DNA of 64,000 nucleotides from Priapulus caudatus (GCF_000485595.1 NW_014577190.1:29879-93878); one strand, 5' to 3'; counted from the first letter of the stretch, positions 1 to 13,080 are shown. Notes: a model not told the origin generated them from the letters alone. Made by a program: numbers and translations.

Positions 1-185
1 TAAGCAATTTGAACAAATATCAGCCTACACTTTTCGCACCCACCGTAATCTCTATGAGCTAATTTATAATAACATAGAACTATAATAACAATTGGCAAGA
101 TACAGGTTAAGAATGTCATTGACATTGACACTCAAAAGATTTCAACGATATCGAGACATGGATCTCCCAAGTTTTACATATAGAG

Positions 186-476
186 GGGGCGCGGGGGTCC
201 TTCTCTCCCACCTCCATCCCCACGATCCCACCTCCTCCCCTCCTGCCTTCACCTTCCCCTCCCCTGCCTCCCACTTCATCTCTCTTGCCTCTCACTTCCA
301 CCCTTCCTCCCATCTCCTCCCTTGTCCTCCACTCCCAACCTTGCCACCACCATCGTCGCACGCCCTAATTGTTTCCGTTTCCCGTCGTCATACACACCGT
401 ATCACTGTTTCCTGCTCCCCGTCTCAATTACTACCCCTCTCTCTCTCTTTATCTTAGACTTTCTCTCTCTCTCTCA
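186..476. repeat. Pyrimidine-rich low-complexity tract
   Basis: A C/T-rich stretch made of irregular CCTCC, CCATC and CTCTCT runs, ending in a short CT microsatellite near 440-475. Both strands stay open here because of the skewed composition, not because of coding. The rest of 1-1245 is AT-rich and I see no gene, RNA or element in it. Confidence 0.7.
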
Positions 477-1249
477 TTACATCTATATAAAAAACTTTGT
501 AAAAACCAGCGATGATGCCGTTTACTGCCCCTCAAGAATACTTCGTTCCTATGCCCTGAGTGTAACAGCCATAGAATATACATATATAGTGTCTTCTAAT
601 ATTTATATGGTAAACAGCAGGGCTTATGTTTGCATAACTGGTAAATGCGATACGCATGGCCATAGCTACATCGATACATGTCAAGATTCCAAGATGAAAA
701 GTACACTATATATTTATATTCGGTACTAGACTATTAGTTATATCGTTTAACAACAGATATAACATGAGAATAAAATCTAATTTTAAGACTCAGACTATAG
801 TTGCGCGACGATGGCGCGTTGCAAGTGTAATCAATAATCAAAGATGCATCGCCCTTCTTGACGATACCCAAACTTAGTCCTGGGAGTTGCTGAAATCCTA
901 ACAGCTAAATCCAAGTAAGTATATTCAGGCAAGGCGATAAGTTTTGCCAGCCTGTGACGTTAACACTTGTGCCACTGCCAGGTTGCAGCCAATCATTATG
1001 ATTAGAATAGTGCACAGCCATGGGTGCCCGTGTTTGTTGCTACCACGCGAGCATTCACTGATTCAGCCTTCAGCGCGTGCTATAGCACAGACTGCTTTAG
1101 AAAAATAATATGATTTTAGGCAGAACTTGTTGACCTTGGCTTCGAACAAACTTTTGCCTTGCAATTAAACTGTGCAACTGTAAGCCTCCACATTCACACA
1201 GGTATGGGCTCTAATAATTGAGCAAAACAGGTTCTCAGTCCTTTGTTAA

Positions 1250-1836
1250 CACTCAACAAATCAATATATTAACCCTCCTCTTCGAGCGGGTCAAAAGGTT
1301 ATCGGACACTCACTCTTCGCATGTCAGCAGAAAATACATTCCATGGTCCTTTCCATAAAGCCATAAGGTGGCTACGTCACCACTGAAACAATAAAAGTTG
1401 TCATCGCTCCGTCAGACCATGTCCTCAGGAAAATGTCTAAAATTCTGCCCTGTGCCGCCCAATCTGACCTTTGACTGTGGACCATCCAATTTCGCCACAG
1501 TGATGGCTTTTCCCTACCAGATGCCTATACACCGACTATCATGAGCATAGGTCGAGCCGTTTAGATTTTTGGCCCGCAATTCTGACATTTCCTTCCCCTT
1601 ACCTCAGTTTAAGCGATGGTAAGTTCCCCCTTCTTTTACACCTTCCTTGACCTTTGAACCCCCAGCTTCAAATCCCAACTTCGTTTTAGGATCTTACCCC
1701 CACGTCCGGAATATCGTGACCGTACCGTCGGCCGTTTAGATTTTTGCCCAACTGTTGACGACGCACGCACGGCCGGACGGGGACGCATGCTCATGACGAT
1801 TCACAAGCGCAATCTCACTATGTCAGATGAGCTAAA
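1250..1836 (-). repeat. Dispersed ~0.58 kb repeat, copy 1
   Basis: This stretch is the reverse complement of 21085-21650, with recognisable identity along almost the whole length. On the minus strand it starts with TTTAGCTCATCTGACATAG, then has a run of GCGTCCG-type words, and ends at an AACCTTTTGACCC segment. There is no reading frame. Two copies in opposite orientation with shared ends indicate a non-autonomous interspersed element; its class (SINE, MITE or other) is not resolved. Confidence 0.8.
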
Positions 1837-2910
1837 ACATAAATTCTAGCTTAATATAAAAATGAACTCACATTATGACATTAATGACATACATCTTATT
1901 ATATTTTTTTGTTTTTCATATCTGTGAGTATGGAAACATTTGCTGAAGTTTTCATCTTTTCTTCTCCACTTAACTTGTATTTTTCTTTAGCAACCATGAC
2001 TCAAATCAATTTGTGCGTGTTTCCTGGGACATTAAAGTTACCTACAATGAAGCTGCCATCCATAGATAAAATCTGAGATCTAGAAGAGCCTATACAAATG
2101 GACAAAAAATCGTGGTTCGTTTGACAAAGGCCTGCGTGATTTTCCCCAAATAGCTTCTGCATTAATGAATTAATATTGAATAATTATAAGATTGCACATG
2201 ATTCCTCTACATTGAAGTATTGCTTGACTTTGTTTTGTAAGAACTTTGGATTTCCTTGACAGCTGCTTAAATTTTCCACGTTTTTGGTTACTTAAGGCAT
2301 CAAGCCGCACTGCCATCATAATTCCACACTGCCTGCAATGCTCTATCAATGAACAACATGCTGAGATGTGCGTAATGGATCTGAATTTTGCAATCAACAT
2401 AAAAGAGGCACATGAACTACATCAAACACAGTCGTAGTTGGCTTGCAAACAAGTGACCAGCCATAGGTCATTGATCATAAGTTTAACCACCTATTAATGA
2501 AATTGCAGTTATCATTCAGTTGCAGAATTAACATTTTTATAGTAAGCGGCAAAGAAAATTTAGTTCTGATACATAAAAATCATGAAGTAAATTCAATTAT
2601 CATAATTAGGGATGTATTGGAAGTAATTACTCAGCACTGTATATGATTTTACCACCTGCAGGCCCAGACCAAAGTTGGATGTTGATGACGCCAGTGATAG
2701 CTTCAATGTTGTTTGCAAAAGATGCATCTTTCTCTGTCCTGTGGAAACCTCACTGTTAATTAACCAAAACTGTTTCTCAATTCTAATTTCATATGCCTGC
2801 ATCTAATGCTTGAATGTTAAGTTGAAAAATGATGACAGGGAAGTACCATTAATATTGAATAACGTAGCCTAAACTTATATGAATGCTATGATGAAAGTCT
2901 ACATCTTCTA

Positions 2911-2958
<48 letters not shown>

Positions 2959-5492
2959 CGCGGTCTATTCAACTTTTACCAAGCTAAAAGGCAGGTAGAA
3001 ATGTAAACTCGCCCCATGCAGTAATATGATTTATTATTAGGAATATAATATCCCCATAAGTATATGCTAATCCCTGGATCAATGCAAGCATACTCGTGAC
3101 TTTGGTCAAAGTCGTCTCTTTATGATGTCTTCCACTATTGGCACACTCATCCTCTGCTATCCTTGCAAACCAATAGAGACCATGCCACCTTCGCTTTAAA
3201 TCTCACTATATTGTTGATAACAGAACACATGCCCCAGTTTATAACTTTACATAAATGTATGTCTTCGTGTATGGACCTGAACTTCACAGATACAAATATA
3301 TAAAACTGAAAACATTGAACAATGAACATTTTGGTGTAAGAAAACGTTAAAAACACCCATTTACCTCAGTTCACTACTGCGTTACACGCTGATTTCCATT
3401 CATAAACACGTAACTAGAAAGTGATCTATTTTTCACCCTTAATTTCATGACCACTTTACGCAGGAGTGCCATGCAATCATCAAATGTTAGTCTTCGACTT
3501 GAACACTTATAATGCAAAAAGATGAGTACCCTGTACTTGGTGTGAGAAGTCGGCAACCGATGCTGGCTCTATCAGTGATGGTAAGAAAGGTGAAGTGCCA
3601 CTTGTGAGAAGACTGCCTATTGAATGCTCAATCGCTACAGTCTTGCAAATGTGATCAGTGATTACTGCAAATTCATCAATTAGAAAACCTGTTACCTTTT
3701 ATGCGTAACATAGCGTTATAAATAAGACTATATGATTAACATAAGTATTCAATATCGATCCTAGTATACATTAAGAATATTATAGTATAGTACATTTGCA
3801 ATGACAATGTTGTTGCGACATGTATTGTAGATCACAGGAACAATAACAACGCCAAGTCACTAAAATGCCTTTACGCCTGAAATTAGGAGCTAACAGTACT
3901 GTTCGTCTGCCCCTCCGGGATTTCGGTCCATTTTAGCAGGATGCCGCCAGATTAACCGTCACCTGTCCTCTATGAAGATTATAACCATCACACCAATCAG
4001 TCATGTTATATCATTCTATTATTGCCAACTACACCAGATCCATTGTATCTCTACTTGCCACTCAATGCGATGAAAGGTATAGTGCAATTTACCTCAAGCA
4101 CTTCTACTTAATATTATTGTGGTACATAATAGTGCTGACAAGTACAATTTCGTATATTGAACGATAAAGGTTCTGATAAACAAAATCGACCAAGAATGTA
4201 TCATAACGAGACAAACATAAAGGAAAGAACTCGTAGAAGTACTCATAGTAACAATAAGTTGCCATGGTAGCCTACTGCTGCTATCTAATCAAGTACGAAT
4301 ACAATTAAATAAAAATAAATAGAAAAATCAATAAATAAAATAAATATTATATATCATACATATAGTATATTACATAATTTATATTATACTATGTACTATA
4401 CTATATATATTATATATATATTAGATATACTATATACTAGTAACCTCAAGTTGGAGTAAGCAGAGCGACGAAGCTGTATCAATAGTTACCATGCAAACTT
4501 AGTGACTAAACTACAGGCTTGCTCCATCGCTGTGTTGATCATGAACACTTGGTGTCTGTGTTGACCCTGGTAAACGACTCAGACTAGTGAGTTCAATCAA
4601 CTCAGCTGCCTCTCCAGTGGCAGGTTGCCGTAAGTGTAGCACCTGTATGACCAGAGAAGCCTCACAACAGCTTTCACTGGGTTTTCCATAGATTTTCCTT
4701 CATTTACTTTAGTCATACTCATATTCGCTCTTCTATAAACAATGTCTTACATGTCCTGTGGACATGGTTGATAAATAGAATGTAGCTAATGCCACATAAT
4801 TAAAGACATGTAAACAACCTTGCATGCTAGGCATGGTGTGGGCTGCAATGAAATTGCCGCAGTTTTTTCCCATGTGAGATCAGGAATCACAGTGGTTTGC
4901 CCTCCACTGCACATGTGAGTACGTGTGACTAGGATTAAGATCTGTTTTGTTAGGTGACTGTGCATACACTTAGTTCTGGACTTGCCTATAATTGGAAAAT
5001 AATTCGATCTGAAAGAAATGTCATTCAATCCAAACGAATTTCAGCACTTACTAATCGCTTACTAATCGTAGTCACTAGTTATAAAGACATATATTAAGAA
5101 AAAAAAAAAAGATAAGCATACTGTTACATTAGGATATCCAAAGTTCCATGCCTTACAATGCTCCATTTCATCTCATTTGAAGAGAATTCCTTTAAAACTA
5201 TAGAGTGATCCATGGTCTTCACAACTTGAGCTCCAGTCTCCACCCTTACTTGCGCATTTCAAATCAAATCATTCAAACATTTGCTTAATTATGATGTATC
5301 TAACTGTATATACATACTGAACGTAGATTCATATTAATAGATACTAGACTCAAGTAACTTACATAAGTCAAGTTTTCTCCTTGAGTTGTGGCATAGAGAC
5401 TGCATCTAGGTAACACTGACAGCAAATTTCGAAAGTCCTGAGCATTCTGGGTGAAAATGCGGTACATGGTGCAGAATCACTAGCTAAAATAA
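1837..5492. other. AT-rich gene-free region
   Basis: No reading frame with recognisable content, no splice-bounded exon and no tRNA-like fold is visible. It contains a 44-base G run (listed separately) and, at 4296-4440, an AT-only tract of TATA/ATATAT words. Confidence 0.6.
2915..2958 (+). repeat. Poly-G homopolymer, 44 bases
   Basis: An uninterrupted run of 44 G followed by CGCGG, sitting in AT-rich sequence. Such a run could fold as a G-quadruplex, and its length in the assembly is likely to be unreliable. Confidence 0.95.
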
Positions 5493-5519
5493 TACACTGA
5501 TAGTTCAAACTTTGATACA

Positions 5520-5708
5520 ATGTTTTCTGATGTCAATACCATCGATGACTCCAGCCAGCAGGCGTCTGCCGCTGCTAATAGGCGGTGGACGCCCTCTTAC
5601 CCGCGCATCGCGGACTGGGACGAGCTGAAAAGGCTGGGGGGAGCCAGGTGGTCGCCTGGGTTATCATCCGATTCTGCTCGTGCTGCCGTGACCGCGCATG
5701 TGGTCTAA
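5520..5708 (+). CDS. Small GC-rich open frame, possible exon
   Basis: A 62-codon frame whose central part (about 5553-5700) is strikingly richer in G+C and CpG than the AT-rich DNA around it. The protein has a Ser/Gln/Ala-rich start followed by a Trp-containing segment (RRWTPSYPRIADWDEL) and ends with a stop after AHVV. An AG precedes the GC-rich part at about 5550, so it could be a terminal exon. I do not recognise the product. A chance open frame or a relic of an inserted element is equally possible. Confidence 0.25.
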   Translation: MFSDVNTIDDSSQQASAAANRRWTPSYPRIADWDELKRLGGARWSPGLSSDSARAAVTAHVV

Positions 5709-8640
5709 AACTACCTTAACATTATCTAGTTGATTTAGAAGCCTCACATTTGCTCTGTATTTTAGGCGAAGATATTCTTTTTTGAATGAACTTCAAATAA
5801 ATGTTAAGGTAAGATTATAAATGTAATAATATAAGGCTAAGCTTACAAACAGTTACCATGCGAGTAAATTTTACAGACATAGCAAATATTTGTTTAGATT
5901 TACTAGAACCTAACAGTAAATCGATTCATAAATGTTGAAAGAGACCGCGCGCTCAATCATTTAAAGAAGGGATCTCTCGCCGCATGGAAACTTTTCAGAC
6001 CCACATAAAGGCTTGTATGTTCTAAAATGTGGGGCACACCTGATGCTGTCTAGTGGAGTACGTTCTTAAACCCAACACTGTAATACACCAATAATGGATC
6101 AGACACCACAAATAGGGTGAGATACATAGTTATGAGTGTAGAATATAGATCTATATTATATACTTCCAGATAATCATGACATCTTGCAAACAACGATTAA
6201 TACATAATTCAGAAATAGGGAAGACAAAACAAACTTATACATTTTATGTAATTAGGGACAGACGAGACACTGCAGAAAATTTGACATCACCGTGTTTAAC
6301 ATCTAGCTGTTTATAGAGCTTTTTAATATTTATTTATATAAATACATGATGCGAGATGTTTCATTAACAGCTGGAAGGTCGAGATGACTATTGAGCCTGA
6401 CACAAGTATATAATAACATTAATATTAATTAAAATTATGTAAAAATTATAAATTATTACCATTGTCTCTTCCACGGCTACTATGAATTATACTCTCTATG
6501 AGGTTTCCTTGATACTATGGATTCAGATAAAGCAGTATTGAAGAGTCGTGAACCACACAAGAAAATGAAAATGTAGAATTAGTATTCACCTAAAACATAT
6601 GTTACTCGCGTCTTCTCGGCAATGTGAAAGTGTGCTGTGAGGCTGTTTCCCTCGGGGTGCTCTAATTTCACAGCGTTTAAGTACCAGCTTCTGGAATAGG
6701 GCCGTCAACCTGAAATAGGTACGCTTATCTATTATCAATGTCACTTATGATGAATTATTTATTGAATAAGCATGGTCAACTAGATATAGTTCTATCCATC
6801 AATGTACGGGTTAATTGCCACACTGTTTAAACATACACAAATATTACATAAATACCATGTGATACTTTTTGCACGTATTAATAGCCTAATATATCCTATT
6901 AGTCGTTGAAACTAACCTAGCACCACGGCCAAGCAGTTAGCTGCGCACAGGATCCGTGAGTATGATCAGTGGGTCTTGGCGGTAAAAAAAAATGCGGGGG
7001 TGGGCTCCCAGAACAATTTTTATTTTAGACTATCTGAGATGCATCCAAGTCTGTACTTGGGTCAATGGGACCTTAATTTAAATCAATATTCAGGAAGGCC
7101 TGCTGAAAACTAGTGCATAAAATTTATCATTGGCGTCACACAAATTTTATACTTAACCAGACTGGAAACAGTTGCACAAAAGTAGCTACGGATTTAAGTT
7201 ATTACCAACACTCGCCAACAAGATGGTCTGCCTCTATATTATATCTATTGCTACTAGCCGCTACAGATATCTAGTAACGTCGAAGCTTAATTCGGCAGGC
7301 ATTAGTTTCAAGCCCTGGCCTGGTAAGTAATCTTAGGTATAGTTCTTAGCTGTTCGACGTTATTGTAAACAATGCATAAACACACAGAAAGTAACATACC
7401 TTCTTTACTCTTTAGTTGAAACACTGTCCTGCTTCATACTTTTTGGCAGTTTGAACGCACGAGAGCAAACAATGCCTACTTGGCCTGAAAGGAATAATAA
7501 TTTCAGGTTAAAATGGTTAATTTCTATCTGCATTTCCATTTTCTATCCGGCATTTAAATGGTAAGGATCCAAACCCCAAGCCCCAACTTCCAATATATAT
7601 GAAATTGTTGGATTATCCAACAAACTATAGGCCTTGTTAGGTGGAATATCCGACTCAACTTAATCTATATAATATTTTTTCATTGGCATTATTTACTTGA
7701 TTTTCTATAATGATCAATGGGCATGAAACACCAATATATTTTATGCCGGGGGCTGACGGCCCAACAGTGAATTATTCCGAAATGGCCATATAGTTCTCCA
7801 TGCATGCTGGTTTTGTAGTGTTTAGAAGTCTGCACACGGGTTAATCATTCTTCACACAATGCACTGTATGGTGCTAAAAAACTAAAGTATAACAGTAGTA
7901 GGATAATGTTTTCATGGGGACAGTTATTATTTATTCTGTTAACAGTCAGCAAATATAATTTATCGCGCGTTCACAAATTCCCAGTGCGAGAAAACTAGTT
8001 ATTCTTTCGAACAATTCATTTCCTGACAAACGATATGGTTTTATTACTGCCCTGACTCGAATGTGGACTTCAAATTGCAGTTTTCTCATCATGGAATGGT
8101 TATTTGAAGGTATGACAAAATGGATAAGTAAAAATGGTTTTTACAACTAAATCAAAGCACTGAGCCTACCTAATTTACCGAACTCGAGGACATCAAGAAG
8201 TGCAACGCACCAAAATCAGGTGTTTAAAATTCCAATTGGATTACTGCCAATATTGTAATCAACCATGTATGTTACCAATGATGGTTTATGATCTGGCCCC
8301 TAAGTTCTGTCAAATCAGTTTCTGAAACTACAACCGCCACTTAAATAGATCGAAAAATGTGTGCTGTCTGTGTGAACAATGCATATTACGTAATAATATA
8401 GTTTTTAGGTTTAGCGTTATAATATTTAAGATACACAGTACTATGTTGCGAACAGCGACTTAACAGATATAGTAACTAAACAATTGGAGGGATAAGCGTC
8501 CATAGTAGCAAGACTACACACACTAATTAAGCCATGTTATAAGCAGAGTATGCCTATATTAGTATTACGAGGCTGGTAGGGGTGAGTATTGCGACCAAAA
8601 ACCCGTCATGCAATATACTTGCAATACGACAAAACCGTAT
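5709..8640. other. AT-rich gene-free region
   Basis: Nothing coding or structured can be supported here. The sequence is AT-rich with stop codons in all frames and no copies of the repeats seen elsewhere in the window. Confidence 0.6.
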
Positions 8641-8667
8641 TGCATATTTTCCAATACGTATTGGGAA

Positions 8668-8935
8668 GGGGGTCATACCTAATGTTTCCCGTACCTATGT
8701 GTCCTGCTCTCACGAGCTACCTATGTGTGCCGCGGTACTATTCGTGTTCCGTACTATGGTGTCCCAGCTACCCAGTTACCTATATGTGTCCCCGGTACTA
8801 TGATGCCAGTACCAGGTACCCTACTGGTGTCCGGTACCTACTGTGTCCTTACCGTATGCTATCGGGTACGCGTGGAGTGGTGTCCCAGTACCTAGGTACC
8901 TATGTGTCCGGCCGGTACCTATGTTTCCCAGTACA
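8668..8935 (+). repeat. Degenerate 16-bp tandem array (GGTACCTATGTGTCCC)
   Basis: Repeated, somewhat corrupted copies of GGTACCTATGTGTCCC. The same unit occurs in the opposite orientation at 11778-11850, on the far side of the FLYWCH/MULE gene. Just outside the array the two sides also match in inverted orientation (GGGGGTCATACCTA here, the complement of GGTATGGACCCC there). This suggests they are the terminal inverted repeats of the transposon that carries the gene. Confidence 0.7.
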
Positions 8936-9092
8936 CGAAACAAAGGATTTCAGGATTAGGCCTAGGCTGTTACGTCAGCAAACAAAAAATTAAAATGTTT
9001 TTTTAGTTAATTTTCAAATAAAAAACTGTCAGTTCAGTTCACAATTTTTGCATTAAGCAGGGTACACGCCATGCAAAACTCGCATGGTATAA

Positions 9093-9139
9093 GCATAGAT
9101 ATATACAACACATATATGTGTTGTATAATTATATCTATG
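9093..9139. repeat. Inverted repeat around ACAACACATATATGTGTTGT
   Basis: A near-perfect palindrome with arms ATAGATATATACAACACA / TGTGTTGTATAATTATATCTAT. It could form a cruciform upstream of the transposase gene. No function is evident. Confidence 0.6.
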
Positions 9140-9299
9140 GTATAAGCGTATAAGAAAACATGGCGGATGATAATCAGGGTGGGCTCAGGTCAGTGCTACA
9201 TGTACATAAACGTGATGTTATACGAATTGTATCAAGCAAGCCAGACAATGCGTCTAGCTGATTCCAGGAAATACATCTTCCCAAAAAGAATAGGCATTC

Positions 9300-9441
9300 T
9301 GACTGAAAACTGAAAAGAAAACTGAAAACTGAAACTGAAAAGAAAACTGAAAACTGAAACTTAAAAGAAAACTGAAAACTGAAACTGAAAAGAAAACTGA
9401 AAACTGAAACTGAAACGAAAACTGAAAACTGAAACTGAACA
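9300..9441 (+). repeat. 25-bp tandem repeat, about 5.5 copies
   Basis: Tandem copies of a 25-bp unit built from AAAACTG, AAAACTG, AAACTG and AAAAG. The array ends about 45 bp before the ATG of the MULE transposase. The open frame on the opposite strand is low-complexity (Phe/Ser/Gln) and is not a gene. Confidence 0.85.
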
Positions 9442-9484
9442 GAATAGACAATTGAGCATTTGGATATGCAGTTCAGAAGTAGCC

Positions 9485-10660
9485 ATGGATGTAAGGCTTG
9501 TGGCAGGTAATCGTGGTGGTCAGGTCCTTGTAATTAATGGATACCGCTACCGCAGGCATCGAGATGCAAATGAAAGAATTCACTGGCGGTGCTGGAGAAA
9601 AGAATGCAACGCACGTGTTCGAACGAATATATTCAACATTGAAGACCTTGAAGATGTGAACGAAATTCGCGTACTGTTCCATGAGGAACACGCCCATGAG
9701 CCTGATGACAATATAGTTGATCGAGCTGCATTGAGGGAAACAATGCGGGCAGCAGTATTGGACAACCCTGCTCGTCCAGTAAAGCGTGTGTATGATGCTA
9801 CGGTTGCCGATGTACACAGACAACATGCACAGGGTGGTGGAGACCGACCTCCCCCGATTGACAGTTTTATTTCCTTCCGAACAATTCTAAATAGAACCAA
9901 GGTGAGCCAAATGCCAGAAATCCCTGCTGCAGTCGAAGATGTCAATATAGCTGGGCCTTGGGCAGAAACATGGCTGCATGATCGCTTTTTGCTCCATCAG
10001 GATAGTGACTGGGGCATCTCGACTTTTGCAACTGATGCAAACCTAAGAGCCCTTAGGAGGTGCAGTGAGGTCTATATGGATGGAACTTTCAGATCCTGCC
10101 CTGCTCCATATAACCAGTTTTTTACAGTTCTTGGCAGGTACCATGACTGGGTGGTACCTTTGGTAGTCGTGTTGATGGAAAATAGGGGAATCGGGCATTA
10201 CCGACAGGTTTTGGCAGCAATTTCGCGCCATGTGCGTCGTGTAACGCACCATCGATGGAGGCCATGGATGGTCATCTGTGACTTTGAACAGGCTCATATT
10301 TCTGCTGTGGAAACAGAGCTTCCTCATGCCCAAGTCAAGGGATGTTATTTCCACTTCACGCAGAACCTGTGGGTTGAATTCAGGAACTTGGCCTGGCGGG
10401 TCCATATCGCTGTGACAGAAATCTTAGAAAATGTCTGTGTAAAGTGATGGCAATCGACTACCTGCATTTGCCATTGGTCCAAATGAATTTTAATATTTTA
10501 CGTGCAGCGAGGAGAACAAATAACCTCATCAACAGATATCCGGCATTAATGGACTTCTTTGCTTACGTAATGAACACGTATGTCAACGGAACATTCCCAC
10601 CAGCCATGTGGAATGCGTATGATCACAACATGGATCTACGTACGAACAACAACGTTGAAA
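9485..10660 (+). CDS. FLYWCH zinc finger / MULE transposase, frameshifted, 5' exon
   Basis: Transposase of a Mutator-like DNA element. The start is the ATG at 9485 (MDVRLVAGN). Residues ~14-70 form a FLYWCH-type zinc finger (NGYRYRRHR, WRCWRKECNAR, then HEEHAHE). The MULE transposase core follows: VYMDGTFRSCP contains the first catalytic Asp, WMVICDFEQAH the second, and CYFHFTQNLW is the usual C..H signature. A one-base frameshift lies at about 10365-10385. After it the protein continues as QELGLAGPYRCDRNL through about 10660, ending in the NNNVE segment typical of the family. At 10661 there is a good splice donor (AAA|GTAAGT), so the C-terminal exon probably lies inside the assembly gap. The frameshift may be an assembly indel or real decay. 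Family assignment is firm; functionality is not. Confidence 0.8.
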
Positions 10661-10796
10661 GTAAGTAGAAAAAATTCACTACTTTCCCAGTAAAACGGGT
10701 TCCTTCTAATTCCAGGGTTAACGTACAACAAGCCTGGTGGCCTCACTGGTTTGCGTGTGCCTGGCTGTATGTATTCGTAGTGAAATGGAGAAGTGG

Positions 10797-11777
10797 NNNN
10801 NNNNNNNNNNNNNNNNNNNNNNNNNNNNNNNNNNNNNNNNNNNNNNNNNNNNNNNNNNNNNNNNNNNNNNNNNNNNNNNNNNNNNNNNNNNNNNNNNNNN
10901 NNNNNNNNNNNNNNNNNNNNNNNNNNNNNNNNNNNNNNNNNNNNNNNNNNNNNNNNNNNNNNNNNNNNNNNNNNNNNNNNNNNNNNNNNNNNNNNNNNNN
11001 NNNNNNNNNNNNNNNNNNNNNNNNNNNNNNNNNNNNNNNNNNNNNNNNNNNNNNNNNNNNNNNNNNNNNNNNNNNNNNNNNNNNNNNNNNNNNNNNNNNN
11101 NNNNNNNNNNNNNNNNNNNNNNNNNNNNNNNNNNNNNNNNNNNNNNNNNNNNNNNNNNNNNNNNNNNNNNNNNNNNNNNNNNNNNNNNNNNNNNNNNNNN
11201 NNNNNNNNNNNNNNNNNNNNNNNNNNNNNNNNNNNNNNNNNNNNNNNNNNNNNNNNNNNNNNNNNNNNNNNNNNNNNNNNNNNNNNNNNNNNNNNNNNNN
11301 NNNNNNNNNNNNNNNNNNNNNNNNNNNNNNNNNNNNNNNNNNNNNNNNNNNNNNNNNNNNNNNNNNNNNNNNNNNNNNNNNNNNNNNNNNNNNNNNNNNN
11401 NNNNNNNNNNNNNNNNNNNNNNNNNNNNNNNNNNNNNNNNNNNNNNNNNNNNNNNNNNNNNNNNNNNNNNNNNNNNNNNNNNNNNNNNNNNNNNNNNNNN
11501 NNNNNNNNNNNNNNNNNNNNNNNNNNNNNNNNNNNNNNNNNNNNNNNNNNNNNNNNNNNNNNNNNNNNNNNNNNNNNNNNNNNNNNNNNNNNNNNNNNNN
11601 NNNNNNNNNNNNNNNNNNNNNNNNNNNNNNNNNNNNNNNNNNNNNNNNNNNNNNNNNNNNNNNNNNNNNNNNNNNNNNNNNNNNNNNNNNNNNNNNNNNN
11701 NNNNNNNNNNNNNNNNNNNNNNNNNNNNNNNNNNNNNNNNNNNNNNNNNNNNNNNNNNNNNNNNNNNNNNNNNNNNN
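10797..11777. other. Assembly gap, 981 N
   Basis: 981 unknown bases directly after the intron donor of the MULE gene. It ends inside an array of the 16-bp repeat, so it was probably left open because of that repeat. Confidence 0.99.
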
Positions 11778-11850
11778 GGGTACCGGGACACATAGGTACC
11801 TGGGTACCGGGACACATAGGTACCGGGACACATAGCTACCGGGACACATA
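11778..11850 (-). repeat. 16-bp tandem array, inverted copy
   Basis: About four clean copies of GGGACACATAGGTACC, the reverse complement of the array at 8668-8935. The right edge (GGTATGGACCCC) mirrors the left edge of that array. Together they bracket the FLYWCH/MULE gene as candidate tandem-repeat-bearing terminal inverted repeats. Confidence 0.8.
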
Positions 11851-12374
11851 GGTATGGACCCCTTTAGACTACGTAGTTGCCTTGCCATACGCACGCATGT
11901 ACGTACGTAATACAAAGTACACTGGTCAATCAGCACTCTTAATTGTTTCGCGTTAACGATTTTAAACCACGCCCCTTAGGCCTAGTGACAACCCCCTACT
12001 TACACATGCGATACGTCATAGAACTCCATACATTGGACGTTCTTCCTGTACCTGAAAAATGTTCAAGAGAATAGGATAAATGTAGATAAAGTGCATGAGA
12101 AGTATATAGAAGCATTTGTATGTACATGAAAGCTAATAATTAGCAAGGGTGTATTCATTTTCTGTCATATTTGTTGGTTTTTATGCAAATAAACGTAGAT
12201 GGATTTAAAAAAGTGAAACTTACAATTTCGTTCCTGGTCTCTTCTCCAGCTGTGCCTCATTGCCGTGGTGATCCTGCTGCCAGCTTTCTGTTCCATTTCT
12301 GCTAGGAGTTTGTATACTGATGTTTGCCGTTGTTTTGTTTTTGAAAAGCCTTGTGCAACTCCATCCCCTGTTCC

Positions 12375-13080
12375 TCACTTAGGCATATTGACATTTTTTT
12401 TCCAATTTTTGATCCAAAAATTTAACCTTCTTCGAAAGGCCGAACTTTTTAATTTTTCAGATTTCTTCGCCTCCAGTTGCGGCTGAGACAGCAGGCTAAC
12501 AGGAAAACTTGAAGATGGCTTCAGCCGCCTTTTCCGCGTGGAAGCAGTTACTGCTGCGGCAGTTTTGTTGACCTGCTTGAGGTTTTGCATCATTTTTGTG
12601 CATTTGGTGCACAGGTCGTGTTGGCGTTTGCGTGGGCTAATCAGTCTATTGCATGTTTTTGATGTATAGTGCACGAAAGGTAAATCCGAACGTCTGCATA
12701 TTTTTGTCTCGTATCTAATGTTTGGTGTAATCCGGTTGAAAGTTTCTTCATCTAGTCCAAAGCATGTTGTGTAATGGAGCTTACTGAGCATCTCCTCCAT
12801 AGCAGCATTCAGGATGCCATTTTCAGACAAAGTTTTTAGACTACTGCCTCATCCAAGACTCGAATCTGGCCTAGCCCGAACTCGTTAATGAGTAGTGTGA
12901 TGGTGTTCAGGTGCCCACCTTTGTGTTCAGGGAGATCAGCGTCCTTAGGTGCGATTCTAAGCCACCAGCCAGATGTTGAGTCGTACAGTTCATCAATGTT
13001 GTACTCTTGTTGATGTAGAGTTGCCGCAGCAGAAACGGTGTTAAATAAAATGGGCTTTTCGTGCAAGCGTTTTGGTTTAG
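12375..13080 (-). pseudogene. Uncharacterised Cys-containing protein, frameshifted
   Basis: Two minus-strand frames join into one protein if a single-base frameshift at about 12835 is allowed. The first part (13080-12838) reads KPKRLHEKPILFNTVSAAA... and has a globular segment with GWWLRIAPKDADLP. The second (12835-12375) begins near SENGILNAAMEEML, then has a cluster CNRLISPRKRQHDLCTKC with a CxxC pair. It ends in a very basic tail with a possible coiled coil (KKSEKLKSSAFRRRLNFW) and stop after MPK. The layout (Cys pair, SP.KR motif, basic helical tail) resembles uncharacterised proteins common in invertebrate genomes, but I cannot name the family. The start is not visible; an upstream exon is likely. 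Confidence 0.5.

Noticed and set aside
9254-9451. Phe/Ser/Gln repeat protein opposite the MULE gene
   Set aside because: Artefact of the 25-bp tandem repeat at 9300-9441.
10636-11936. Very long frames through the N gap
   Set aside because: They are open only because unknown bases contain no stops. The real ends carry no shared domain.
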